Source: Eledone cirrhosa
Lineage: Eukaryota; Mollusca; Cephalopoda; Octopoda; Eledonidae
Direction of reading: 5' to 3'
Assembly (NCBI GenBank): GCA_964016885.1
Contig: OZ024740.1
Coordinates: 9,692,450 to 9,756,449 of the forward strand
Length of the DNA: 64,000 nt
Shown here: piece after piece, positions 51,475-63,547 of the stretch
Numbering within the stretch: the stretch's first letter is position 1
Layout of the letters: each line of letters begins with the position of its first letter
The notes under the pieces: model-generated
What the model saw: only the letters and a program-made list of their open reading frames with translations
What the model was told of the DNA's origin: nothing
The model's database searches: none
Position numbers and translations under genes: made by a program

Positions 51475-52230
51475 TGGTCATCTGGTTTAGGCTTGTCACC
51501 AGACTGAGAGAGAGGTGCTGGTGTTAGTCGTGTGGTTGATGTGACCACTGGTCATCTGGTTTAGGTATGTTTACCAGACTGAGAGAGGGGTGCTGGTTGT
51601 AGTCTTGTGGTTGATGTGACCACTGGTCATCTGGTTTAGGTTTGTCACCATACTGAGAGAGGGGTGCTTGTGGTAGTCTTGTGGTTGATGTGACCACTGG
51701 TCATCTGGTTTAGGTTTGTCACCATACTGAGAGAGGGGTGCTGGTGGTAGTCTTGTGGTTGATGTGACCACTGGTCAACTTGTTTAGGTTTGTCACCAGA
51801 CTGAGAAAGGGGTGCTGGTGATAGTCTTGTGGTTGATGTGACCACTGGTCATCTGGTTTAGGTTTGTCACCAGACTGAGAAAGGGGTGCTGGTGGTAGTC
51901 TTGTGGTTGACGTGACCACTGGTCATCTGGTTTAGGCTTGTCACCAGACTGAGAGAGGGGTGCTGGTGGTAGTCTTGTGGTTGATGTGACCACTGGTCAT
52001 CTGGTTTAGGCTTGTCACCAGACTGAGAGAGGGGTGCTGGTGGTAGTCGTGTGGTTGATGTGACCACTGGTCATCTGGTTTAGGCTTGTCACCAGACTGA
52101 GAGAGAGGTGCTGGTGGTAGTCTTGCGGTTGATGTGACCACTGGTCATCTGGTTTAGGCTTGTCACCAGACTGAGAGAGAGGTATTGGTGGTAGTCTTGT
52201 GGTTGATGTGACCACTGGTCATCTGGTTTA
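51475..52230 (+). repeat. Block repeated 1851 bp downstream (25 monomers apart)
   Basis: Matches about 53326-54081 at an offset of 1851 bp, which is 25 monomers plus one base from a tatgtttacc unit. Shared rare features are ggtgttagtcg followed by tatgtttacc and caacttgtttagg near 51775 and 53627. Differences include gagagagggg versus gagagagaag near 51955/53806. Confidence 0.8.
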
Positions 52231-52455
52231 GGCTTGTCACCAGACTGAGAGAGGGGTGCTGGTGGTAGTCGTGTGGTTGATGTGACCACTGGTCATCTGG
52301 TTTAGGCTTGTCACCAGACTGAGAGAGAGGTGCTGGTGGTAGTCTTGCGGTTGATGTGACCACTGGTCATCTGGTTTAGGCTTGTCACCAGACTGAGAGA
52401 GAGGTATTGGTGGTAGTCTTGTGGTTGATGTGACCACTGGTCATCTGGTTTAGGC
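52010..52455 (+). repeat. Trimer tandem duplication (2 x 222 bp)
   Basis: A three-monomer order (tcgtgtgg; tcttgcgg; gaggtattgg) appears twice in a row here with 222-bp spacing. The same trio occurs once near 50.39-50.61 kb. At three monomers the phase also returns to the same codon frame, but nothing suggests coding. Confidence 0.8.
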
Positions 52456-54965
52456 TTGTCACCAGACTGAGAGAGAGGTGCTGGTGGTAGTCGTGTGGTT
52501 GATGTGACCACTGGTCATCTGGTTTAGGCTTGTCACCAGACTGAGAGAGGGGTGCTGGTGGTAGTCTTGTGGTTGATGTGACCACTGGTCATCTGGTTTA
52601 GGCTTGTCACCAGACTGAGAGAGGGGTGCTGGTGATAGTCTTGTGGTTGATGTGACCACTGGTCATCTGGTTTAGGCTTGTCACCAGACTGAGAGAGGGT
52701 TACTGGTGGTAGTCTTGTGGTTGATGTGACCTCTGGTCATCTGGTTTAGGCTTGTCACCAGACTGAGAGAGGGTTACTGGTGGTAGTCTTGTGGTTGATG
52801 TGACCACTGGTCATCTGGTTTAGGCTTGTCACCAGACTGAGAGAGGGGTGCTGGTGATAGTCTTGTGGTTGATGTGACCACTGGTCATCTGGTTTAGGCT
52901 TGTCACCAGACTGAGAGAGAGGTGCTGGTGGTAGTCGTGTGGTTGATGTGACTACTGGTCATCTGGTTTAGGCTTGTCACCAGACTGAGAGAGGGTTACT
53001 GGTGGTAGTCTTGTGGTTGATGTGACCTCTGGTCATCTGGTTTAGGCTTGTCACCAGACTGAGAGAGGGTTACTGGTGGTAGTCTTGTGGTTGGTGTGAC
53101 CTCTGGTCATCTGGTTTAGGCTTGTCACCAGACTGAGAGAGAGGTGCTGGTGGTAGTCGTGTGGTTGATGTGATCTCTGGTCATCTGGTTTAGGCTTGTC
53201 ACCAGACTGAGAGAGGGGTGCTGGTGGTAGTCTTGCGGTTGATGTGACCACTGGTCATCTAGTCTAGGTTTGTCACCAGACTGAGAGATAGGTGCTGGTG
53301 GTAGTCTTGTGGTTGATGTGACCTCTGGTCATCTGGTTTAGGCTTGTCACCAGACTGAGAGAGAGGTGCTGGTGTTAGTCGTGTGGTTGATGTGACCTCT
53401 GGTCATCTGGTTTAGGTATGTTTACCAGACTGAGAGAGGGGTGCTGGTTGTAGTCTTGTGGTTGATGTGACCACTGGTCATCTGGTTTAGGTTTGTCACC
53501 ATACTGAGAGAGGGGTGCTTGTGGTAGTCTTGTGGTTGATGTGACCACTGGTCATCTGGTTTAGGTTTGTCACCATACTGAGAGAGGGGTGCTGGTGGTA
53601 GTCTTGTGGTTGATGTGACCACTGGTCAACTTGTTTAGGTTTGTCACCAGACTGAGAAAGGGGTGCTGGTGATAGTCTTGTGGTTGATGTGACCACTGGT
53701 CATCTGGTTTAGGTTTGTCACCAGACTGAGAAAGGGGTGCTGGTGGTAGTCTTGTGGTTGACGTGACCACTGGTCATCTGGTTTAGGCTTGTCACCAGAC
53801 TGAGAGAGAAGTGCTGGTGGTAGTCTTGTGGTTGATGTGACCACTGGTCATCTGGTTTAGGCTTGTCACCAGACTGAGAGAGGGGTGCTGGTGGTAGTCG
53901 TGTGGTTGATGTGACCACTGGTCATCTGGTTTAGGCTTGTCACCAGACTGAGAGAGAGGTGCTGGTGGTAGTCTTGCGGTTGATGTGACCACTGGTCATC
54001 TGGTTTAGGCTTGTCACCAGACTGGGCGAGAGGTATTGGTGGTAGTCTTGTGGTTGATGTGACCACTGGTCATCTGGTTTAGGCTTGTCACCAGACTGAG
54101 AGAGAGGTGCTGGTGGTAGTCGTGTGGTTGATGTGACCACTGGTCATCTGGTTTAGGCTTGTCACCAGACTGAGAGAGAGGTGCTGGTGGTAGTCGTGTG
54201 GTTGATGTGACCACTGGTCATCTGGTTTAGGCTTGTCACCAGACTGAGAGAGGGGTGCTGGTGATAGTCTTGTGGTTGATGTGACCACTGGTCATCTGGT
54301 TTAGGCTTGTCACCAGACTGAGAGAGAGGTGCTGGTGGTAGTCGTGTGGTTGATGTGATCTCTGGTCATCTGGTTTAGGCTTGTCACCAGACTGAGAGAG
54401 GGGTGCTGGTGGTAGTCTTGCGGTTGATGTGACCACTGTTCATCTAGTCTAGGTTTGTCACCAGACTGAGAGAGAGGTGCTGGTGGTAGTCTTGTGGTTG
54501 ATGTGACCACTGGTCATCTGGTTTAGGCTTGTCACCAGACTGAGAGAGAGGTGCTGGTGGTAGTCGTGTGGTTGATGTGATCTCTGGTCATCTAGTCTAG
54601 GTTTGTCACCAGACTGAGAGAGAGGTGCTGGTGGTAGTCTTGCGGTTGATGTGACCACTGTTCATCTAGTCTAGGTTTGTCACCAGACTGAGAGAGAGGT
54701 GCTGGTGGTAGTCTTGCGGTTGATGTGACCACTGGTCATCTGGTTTAGGTATGTTTACCAGACTGAGAGAGGGGTGCTGGTGGTAGTCTTGCCGTTGATG
54801 TGACCACTGTTCATCTAGTCTAGGTTTGTCACCAGACTGAGAGAGAGGTGCTGGTGGTAGTCTTGCGGTTGATGTGACCACTGGTCATCTGGTTTAGGTT
54901 TGTCACCATACTGAGAGAGGGGTGCTTGTGGTAGTCTTGCGGTTGATGTGACCACTGGTCATCTG

Positions 54966-55409
54966 GTTTAGGCTTGTCACCAGACTGAGAAAGGGGTGCT
55001 GGTGGTAGTCTTGGGGTTGATGTGACCTCTGGTTATCTGGCTTAGGCTTGTCACCAGACTGAGAGAGAGGTATTGGTGGTAGTCTTGTGGTTGATGTGAC
55101 CACTGGTCATCTGGTTTAGGCTTGTCACCAGACTGAGAGAGAGGTGCTGGTGGTAGTCGTGTGGTTGATGTGACCACTGGTCATCTGGTTTAGGCTTGTC
55201 ACCAGACTGAGAAAGGGGTGCTGGTGGTAGTCTTGGGGTTGATGTGACCTCTGGTTATCTGGCTTAGGCTTGTCACCAGACTGAGAGAGAGGTATTGGTG
55301 GTAGTCTTGTGGTTGATGTGACCACTGGTCATCTGGTTTAGGCTTGTCACCAGACTGAGAGAGAGGTGCTGGTGGTAGTCGTGTGGTTGATGTGACCACT
55401 GGTCATCTG
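54966..55409 (+). repeat. Trimer tandem duplication (54966-55187 / 55188-55409)
   Basis: Both copies share tcttggggttg, ggttatctggcttagg, gaggtattgg and tcgtgtgg variants at exactly 222-bp spacing. A similar 222-bp step repeats around 55421-55860 (gctgatgatagtc and tgatctctgg units). Confidence 0.8.
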
Positions 55410-56970
55410 GTTTAGGCTTGTCACCAGACTGAGAGAGGGGTGCTGATGATAGTCTTGTGGTTGATGTGACCACTGGTCATCTGGTTTAGGCTTGTCACCA
55501 GACTGAGAGAGAGGTGCTGGTGGTAGTCGTGTGGTTGATGTGATCTCTGGTCATCTGGTTTAGGCTTGTCACCAGACTGAGAGAGAGGTGCTGGTGGTAG
55601 TCTTGTGGTTGATGTGACCACTGGTCATCTGGTCTAGGTTTGTCACCAGACTGAGAGAGGGGTGCTGATGATAGTCTTGTGGTTGATGTGACCACTGGTC
55701 ATCTGGTTTAGGCTTGTCACCAGACTGAGAGAGAGGTGCTGGTGGTAGTCGTGTGGTTGATGTGATCTCTGGTCATCTGGTTTAGGCTTGTCACCAGACT
55801 GAGAGAGAGGTGCTGGTGGTAGTCTTGCGGTTGATGTGACCACTGTTCATCTAGTCTAGGTTTGTCACAAGACTGAGAAAGGGGTGCTGGTGGTAGTCTT
55901 GCGGTTGATGTGACCACTGGTCATCTGGTTTAGGCTTGTCACCAGACTGAGAGAGGGGTGCTGGTGGTAGTCGTGTGGTTGATGTGACCACTGTTCATCT
56001 AGTCTAGGTTTGTCACCAGACTGAGAGAGGGGTGCTGGTGGTAGTCGTGTGGTTGATGTGACCACTGGTCATCTGGTTTAGGCTTGTCACCAGACTGAGA
56101 GAGAGGTGCTGGTGTTAGTCGTGTGGTTGATGTGACCACTGGTCATCTGGTTTAGGCTTGTCACCAGACTGAGAGAGAGGTGCTGGTGTTAGTCTTGTGG
56201 TTGATGTGACCACTGGTCATCTAGTCTAGGTTTGTCACCAGACTGAGAGAGAGGTGCTGGTGGTAGTCGTGTGGTTGATGTGACCTCTGGTCATCTGGTT
56301 TAGGCTTGTCACCAGACTGAGAGAGAGGTGCTGGTGGTAGTCTTGTGGTTGATGTGACCACTGGTCATCTGGTTTAGGCTTGTCACCAGACTGAGAAAGG
56401 GGTGCTGATGGTAGTCTTGTGGTTGATGTGACCACTGGTCATCTGGTTTAGGCTTGTCACCAGACTGAGAGAGGGGTGCTGGTGGTAGTCTTGTGGTTGA
56501 TGTGACCACTGGTCATCTAGTATAGGTTTGTCACCAAACTGAGAGAGAGGTGCTGGTGGTAGTCGTGTGGTTGATGTGACCACTGGTCATCTGGTTTAGG
56601 TTTGTCACCAGACTGAGAGAGGGGTGCTGGTGGTAGTCGTGTGGTTGATGTAACCACTGGTCATCTGGTTTAGGTTTGTCACCACACTGAGAGAGGGGTG
56701 CTGGTGGTAGTCTTGTGGTTGATGTGACCACTGGTCATCTGGTGTAGGTTTGTCACCAGACTGAGAGAGGGGTGCTGGTGATAGTCTTGTGGTTGATGTG
56801 ACCACTGGTCATCTGGTTTAGGTTTGTCACCAGACTGAGAGAGGGGTGCTGGTGGTAGTCGTGTGGTTGATGTAACCACTGGTCATCTGGTTTAGGTTTG
56901 TCACCAGACTGAGAGAGGGGTGCTGGTGGTAGTCGTGTGGTTGATGTGACCACTGGTCATCTGGTTTAGG

Positions 56971-56994
56971 TTTGTCACCAGACTGAGAGAGAGA
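56971..56994 (+). repeat. Longest GA expansion, 82-bp monomer (GA tract +8)
   Basis: The tract gains four GA dinucleotides over the usual unit, two more bases than the +6 family. It sits in the same local order (followed by a cctctgg unit and a gaggtgct unit), so it is probably a +6 unit that slipped by one further GA. Confidence 0.9.
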
Positions 56995-58648
56995 GAGAGG
57001 GGTGCTGGTGGTAGTCTTGTGGTTGATGTGACCTCTGGTCATCTGGTTTAGGCTTGTCACCAGACTGAGAGAGAGGTGCTCGAGGTAGTCATGTGGTTGA
57101 TGTGACCACTGGTCATCTGGTTTAGGCTTGTCACCAGACTGAGAGAGGGGTGCTGGGAGTAGTCTTGTGGTTGATGTGACCACTGGTCATCTGATTTAGG
57201 CTTGTCACCAGACTGAGAGAGGGGTGCTGGTGGTAGTCTTGTGGTTGATGTGACCACTGGTTATCTGGTTTAGGCTTGTCACCAGACTGAGAGAGGGGTG
57301 CTGGTGGTAGTCTTGTGGTTGATTTGACCACTGGTCATCTGGTTTAAGCTTGTCACCAGACTGAGAGTGGGGTGCTGGTGGTAGTCTTGTGGTTGATGTG
57401 ACCACTGGTCATCTGGTTTAGGCTTGTCACCAGACTGAGAGAGGGGTGCTGGTGGTAGTCTTGTGGTTGATGTGACCACTGGTCATCTGGTTTAGGCTTG
57501 TCACCAGACTGAGAGAGGGGTGCTGGTGGTAGTCTTGTGGTTGATGTGACCACTGGTCATCTGGTTTAGGCTTGTCACCAGACTGAGAGAGAGGTGCTGG
57601 TGGTAGTCTTGTGGTTGATGTGACCACTGGTCATCTGGTTTAGGCTTGTCACCAGACTGAGAGAGAGGTGCTGGTGGTAGTCGTGTGGTTGATGTGACCA
57701 CTGGTCATCTAGTTTAGGCTTGTCACCAGACTGAGAGAGAGGTGCTGGTGGTAGTCGTGTGGTTGATGTGACCACTGGTCATCTGGTTTAGGCTTGTCAC
57801 CAGACTGAGAGAGGGGTGCTGGTGATAGTCTTGTGGTTGATGTGACCACTGGTCATCTGGTTTAGGCTTGTCACCAGACTGAGAGAGAGGTGCTGGTGGT
57901 AGTCGTGTGGTTGATGTGACTACTGGTCATCTGGTTTAGGCTTGTCACCAGACTGAGAGAGGGTTACTGGTGGTAGTCTTGTGGTTGATGTGACCTCTGG
58001 TCATCTGGTTTAGGCTTGTCACCAGACTGAGAGAGGGTTACTGGTGGTAGTCTTGTGGTTGATGTGACCTCTGGTCATCTGGTTTAGGCTTGTCACCAGA
58101 CTGAGAGAGAGGTGCTGGTGGTAGTCGTGTGGTTGATGTGACTACTGGTCATCTGGTTTAGGCTTGTCACCAGACTGAGAGAGGGGTGCTGGTGGTAGTA
58201 TTGTGGTTGGTGTGACCTCTGGTCATCTGGTTTAGGCTTGTCACCAGACTGAGAGAGGGGTGCTGGTGGTAGTCTTGCAGTTGATGTGACCACTGGTCAT
58301 CTAGTCTAGGTTTGTCACCAGACTGAGAGAGAGGTGCTGGTGGTAGTCGTGTGGTTGATGTGATCTCTGGTCATCTGGTTTAGGCTTGTCACCAGACTGA
58401 GAGTAGGGTGCTGGTGGTAGTCTTGTGGTTGGTGTGACCTCTGGTCATCTGGTTTAGGCTTGTCACCAGACTGAGAGAGGGGTGCTGGTGGTAGTCTTGC
58501 AGTTGATGTGACCACTGGTCATCTAGTCTAGGTTTGTCACCAGACTGAGAGAGAGGTGCTGGTGGTAGTCGTGTGGTTGATGTGATCTCTGGTCATCTGG
58601 TTTAGGCTTGTCACCAGACTGAGAGAGGGGTGCTGGTGGTAGTCTTGC

Positions 58649-59517
58649 GGTTGATGTGACCACTGGTCATCTAGTCTAGGTTTGTAACCAGACTGAGAGA
58701 GAGGTGCTGGTGGTAGTCTTGCGGTTGATGTGACCACTGGTCATCTGGTTTAGGTATGTTTACCAGACTGAGAGAGGGGTGCTGGTTGTAGTCTTGTGGT
58801 TGATGTGACCACTGGTCATCTGGTTTAGGTTTGTCACCATACTGAGAGAGGGGTGCTTGTGGTAGTCTTGTGGTTGATGTGACCACTGGTCATCTGGTTT
58901 AGGTTTGTCACCATACTGAGAGAGGGGTGCTAGTGGTAGTCTTGTGGTTGATGTGACCACTGGTCAACTGGTTTAGGTTTGTCACCAGACTGAGAAAGGG
59001 GTGCTGGTGATAGTCTTGTGGTTGATGTGACCACTGGTCATCTGGTTTAGGTTTGTCACCAGACTGAGAAAGGGGTGCTGGTGGTAGTCTTGTGGTTGAC
59101 GTGACCACTGGTCATCTAGTTTAGGCTTGTCACCAGACTGAGAGAGAAGTGCTGGTGGTAGTCTTGTGGTTGATGTGACCACTGGTCATCTGGTTTAGGC
59201 TTGTCACCAGACTGAGAGAGAGGTGCTGGTGGTAGTCTTGTGGTTGATGTGACCACTGGTCATCTGGTTTAGGCTTGTCACCAGAGTGAGAAAGGGGTGC
59301 TGGTGGTAGTCTTGTGGTTGATGTGACCACTGGTCATCTGGTTTAAGCTTGTCACCAGACTGAGAAAGGGGTGCTGGTGGTAGTCTTTTGGTTGATGTGA
59401 CCACTGGTCATCTGGTCTAGGCTTGTCACCAGACTGAGAGTGGGGTGCTGGTGGTAGTCTTGTGGTTGATGTGACCACTGGTCATCTGGTTTAGGCTTGT
59501 CACCAGACTGAGAGAGA
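58649..59517 (+). repeat. Block repeated at 62719-63587 (offset 4070 bp)
   Basis: Eleven to twelve monomers match at an offset of exactly 55 x 74 bp, sharing gtaaccagac, tatgtttacc, gtgctagtgg, gacgtgacc, ctagtttagg, gagtgagaaagg and tcttttgg variants. Divergence is at 59518/63588 (gagaagtg versus gagaggtg). Confidence 0.85.
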
Positions 59518-59569
59518 AGTGCTGGTGGTAGTCTTGTGGTTGATGTGACCACTGGTCATCTGGTTTAGG

Positions 59570-59645
59570 CTTGTCACCAGACTGAGAGAGGTGCTGGTGG
59601 TAGTCTTGTGGTTGATGTGACCACTGGTCATATGGTCTAAGCTTG
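59570..59645 (+). repeat. 72-bp short monomer
   Basis: The G tract reads gagagaggtgctgg, two bases shorter than gagagaggggtgctgg. It is the shortest full unit I found, directly before an atatggtctaagc joint. Confidence 0.8.
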
Positions 59646-60067
59646 TCACCAGACTGAGAAAGGGATGCTGGTGGTAGTCTTGTGGTTGATGTGACCACTG
59701 GTCATCTAGTATAGGTTTGTCACCAAACTGAGAGAGAGGTGTTGGTGGTAGTCGTGTGGTTGATGTGACCACTGGTCATCTGGTTTAGGTTTGTCACCAG
59801 ACTGAGAGAGGGGTGCTGGTGGTAGTCGTGTGGTTGATGTAACCACTGGTCATCTGGTTTAGGTTTGTCACCACACTGAGAGAGGGGTGCTGGTGGTAGT
59901 CTTGTGGTTGATGTGACCACTGGTCATCTGGTGTAGGTTTGTCACCAGACTGAGAGAGGGGTGCTGGTGATAGTCTTGTGGTTGATGTGACCACTGGTCA
60001 TCTGGTTTAGGTTTGTTACCAGACTGAGAGAGAGGTGCTGGTGGTTGTCGTGTGGTTGATGTGACCT

Positions 60068-60520
60068 CTGGTCATCTGGTTTAGGCTTGTCACCAGACTG
60101 AGAGAGAGGTGCTGGTGGTAGTCTTGTGGTTGATGTGACCACTGGTCATCTGGTTTAGGCTTGTCACCAGACTGAGAAAGGGGTGCTGATGGTAGTCTTG
60201 TGGTTGATGTGACCACTGGTCATCTGGTCTAGGCTTGTCACCAGACTGAGAGAGAGGTGCTGGTGGTAGTCTTGTGGTTGATGTGACCACTGGTCATATG
60301 GTTTAGGCTTGTCACTAGACTGAGAGCGGGTGCTGGTGGTAGTCTTGTGGTTGATGTGACCACTGGTCATCTGGTTTAGGCTTGTCACCAGACTGAGAAA
60401 GGGGTGCTGGTGGTATTCTTGGGGTTGATGTGACCTCTGGTCATCTGGCTTAGGCTTCTCACCAGACTGAGAGAGAGGTATTGGTGGTAGTCTTGTGGTT
60501 GATGTGACAACTGGTCATAT
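60068..60520 (+). repeat. Block identical to the window end (63548-64000)
   Basis: I see no difference between 60068-60520 and 63548-64000 (offset 3480 bp). Shared rare marks are gctgatggtag, atatggtttagg, cactagactgagagcggg (a 73-bp unit), tattcttgggg and ggcttctcacc. The match is cut only by the window edge, so the sequence after 64000 probably continues as after 60520. Confidence 0.9.
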
Positions 60521-63500
60521 GGTCTAGGCTTGTCACCAGACTGAGAAAGGGGTGCTGGTGGTAGTCTTGTGGTTGATGTGACCACTGGTCATCTGGTTTA
60601 GGCTTGTCACCATACTGAGAGAGGGGTGCTGGTGGTAGTCTTGTGGTTGATGTGACCACTGGTCATCTAGTATAGGTTTGTCACCAAACTGAGAGAGAGG
60701 TGCTGGTGGTAGTCGTGTGGTTGATGTGACCACTGGTCATCTGGTTTAGGTTTGTCACCAGACTGAGAGAGGGGTGCTGGTGGTAGTCGTGTGGTTGATG
60801 TAACCACTGGTCATCTGGTTTAGGTTTGTCACCACACTGAGAGAGGGGTGCTGGTGGTTGTCTTGTGGTTGATGTGACCACTGGTCATCTGGTTTAGGCT
60901 TGTCACCAGACTGAGAGAGAGGTGCTGGTGGTAGTCTTGTGGTTTATGTGACCTCTGGTCATCTGGTGTAGGTTTGTCACCAGACTGAGAGAGGGGTGCT
61001 GGTGATAGTCTTGTGGTTGATGTGACCTCTGGTCATCTGGTTTAGGTTTGTCACCAGACTGAGAGAGAGGTGCTGGTGGTAGTCGTGTGGTTGATGTGAC
61101 CACTGGTCATCTGGTTTAGGTTTGTCACCAGACTGAGAGAGGGGTGCTGGTGGTAGTCTTGTGGTTGATGTGACCACTGGTCATCTGGTTTAGGTTTGTC
61201 ACCAGACTGAGAGAGGGGTGCTGGGAGTAGTCTTGTGGTTGATGTGACCACTGGTCATCTGATTTAGGCTTGTCACCAGACTGAGAGAGAGGTGCTGGTG
61301 ATAGTCATGTGGTTGATGTGACCACTGGTCATCTGGTTTAGGTTTGTCACCAGACTGAGAGAGAGGTGCTGGTGGTAGTCTTGTGGTTGATGTGACCACT
61401 GGTCATCTGGTTTAAGCTTGTCACCAGACTGAGAGTGGGGTGCTGGTGGTAGTCTTGTGGTTGATGTGACCACTGGTCATCTGGTTTAGGCTTGTCACCA
61501 GACTGAGAGAGGGGTGCTGGTGGTAGTCTTGTGGTTGATGTGACCACTGGTCATCTGGTTTAGGCTTGTCACCAGACTGAGAGAGGGGTGCTGGTGGTAG
61601 TCTTGTGGTTGATGTGACCACTGGTCATCTGGTTTAGGCTTGTCACCAGACTGAGAGAGGGGTGCTGGTGGTAGTCGTGTGGTTGATGTGACCACTGGTC
61701 ATCTGGTTTAGGCTTGTCACCAGACTGAGAGAGAGGTGCTGGTGGTAGTCTTGCGGTTGATGTGACCACTGGTCATCTGGTTTAGGCTTGTCACCAGACT
61801 GAGAGAGAGGTATTGGTGGTAGTCTTGTGGTTGATGTGACCACTGGTCATCTGGTTTAGGCTTGTCACCAGACTGAGAGAGAGGTGCTGGTGGTAGTCGT
61901 GTGGTTGATGTGACCACTGGTCATCTGGTTTAGGCTTGTCACCAGACTGAGAGAGAGGTGCTGGTGGTAGTCGTGTGGTTGATGTTACCACTGGTCATCT
62001 GGTTTAGGCTTGTCACCAGACTGAGAGAGAGGTGCTGGTGGTAGTCGTGTGGTTGATGTGACCACTGGTCATCTAGTTTAGGCTTGTCACCAGACTGAGA
62101 GAGAGGTATTGGTGGTAGTCTTGTGGTTGATGTGACCACTGGTCATCTGGTTTAGGCTTGTCACCAGACTGAGAGAGGGTTACTGGTGGTAGTCTTGTGG
62201 TTGATGTGACCTCTGGTCATCTGGTTTAGGCTTGTCACCAGACTGAGAGAGGGTTACTGGTGGTAGTCTTGTGGTTGGTGTGACCTCTGGTCATCTGGTT
62301 TAGGCTTGTCACCAGACTGAGAGAGGGGTGCTGGTGGTAGTCTTGCAGTTGATGTGACCACTGGTCATCTAGTCTAGGTTTGTCACCAGACTGAGAGAGA
62401 GGTGCTGGTGGTAGTCGTGTGGTTGATGTGATCTCTGGTCATCTGGTTTAGGCTTGTCACCAGACTGAGAGAGGGGTGCTGGTGGTAGTCTTGCGGTTGA
62501 TGTGACCACTGGTCATCTGGTTTAGGTATGTTTACCAGACTGAGAGAGGGGTGCTGGTTGTAGTCTTGTGGTTGATGTGACCACTGGTCATCTGGTTTAG
62601 GTTTGTCACCATACTGAGAGAGAGGTGCTGGTGGTAGTCTTGCGGTTGATGTGACCACTGGTCATCTGGTTTAGGTATGTTTACCAGACTGAGAGAGGGG
62701 TGCTGGTTGTAGTCTTGTGGTTGATGTGACCACTGGTCATCTAGTCTAGGTTTGTAACCAGACTGAGAGAGAGGTGCTGGTGGTAGTCTTGCGGTTGATG
62801 TGACCACTGGTCATCTGGTTTAGGTATGTTTACCAGACTGAGAGAGGGGTGCTGGTTGTAGTCTTGTGGTTGATGTGACCACTGGTCATCTGGTTTAGGT
62901 TTGTCACCATACTGAGAGAGGGGTGCTTGTGGTAGTCTTGTGGTTGATGTGACCACTGGTCATCTGGTTTAGGTTTGTCACCATACTGAGAGAGGGGTGC
63001 TAGTGGTAGTCTTGTGGTTGATGTGACCACTGGTCAACTGGTTTAGGTTTGTCACCAGACTGAGAAAGGGGTGCTGGTGATAGTCTTGTGGTTGATGTGA
63101 CCACTGGTCATCTGGTTTAGGTTTGTCACCAGACTGAGAAAGGGGTGCTGGTGGTAGTCTTGTGGTTGACGTGACCACTGGTCATCTAGTTTAGGCTTGT
63201 CACCAGACTGAGAGAGAAGTGCTGGTGGTAGTCTTGTGGTTGATGTGACCACTGGTCATCTGGTTTAGGCTTGTCACCAGACTGAGAGAGAGGTGCTGGT
63301 GGTAGTCTTGTGGTTGATGTGACCACTGGTCATCTGGTTTAGGCTTGTCACCAGAGTGAGAAAGGGGTGCTGGTGGTAGTCTTGTGGTTGATGTGACCAC
63401 TGGTCATCTGGTTTAAGCTTGTCACCAGACTGAGAAAGGGGTGCTGGTGGTAGTCTTTTGGTTGATGTGACCACTGGTCATCTGGTCTAGGCTTGTCACC

Positions 63501-63547
63501 AGACTGAGAGTGGGGTGCTGGTGGTAGTCTTGTGGTTGATGTGACCA

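Noticed and set aside
56827..57183. Longest minus-strand open frames, 115-118 codons (also 2896-3243, 7269-7619, 10084-10431, 25575-25925, 35063-35410, 48093-48440)
   Set aside because: Each spans monomers with plus 1, minus 1 or plus 8 length changes that shift the frame past one stop. They are longer because of chance indels and keep the same repeated composition.
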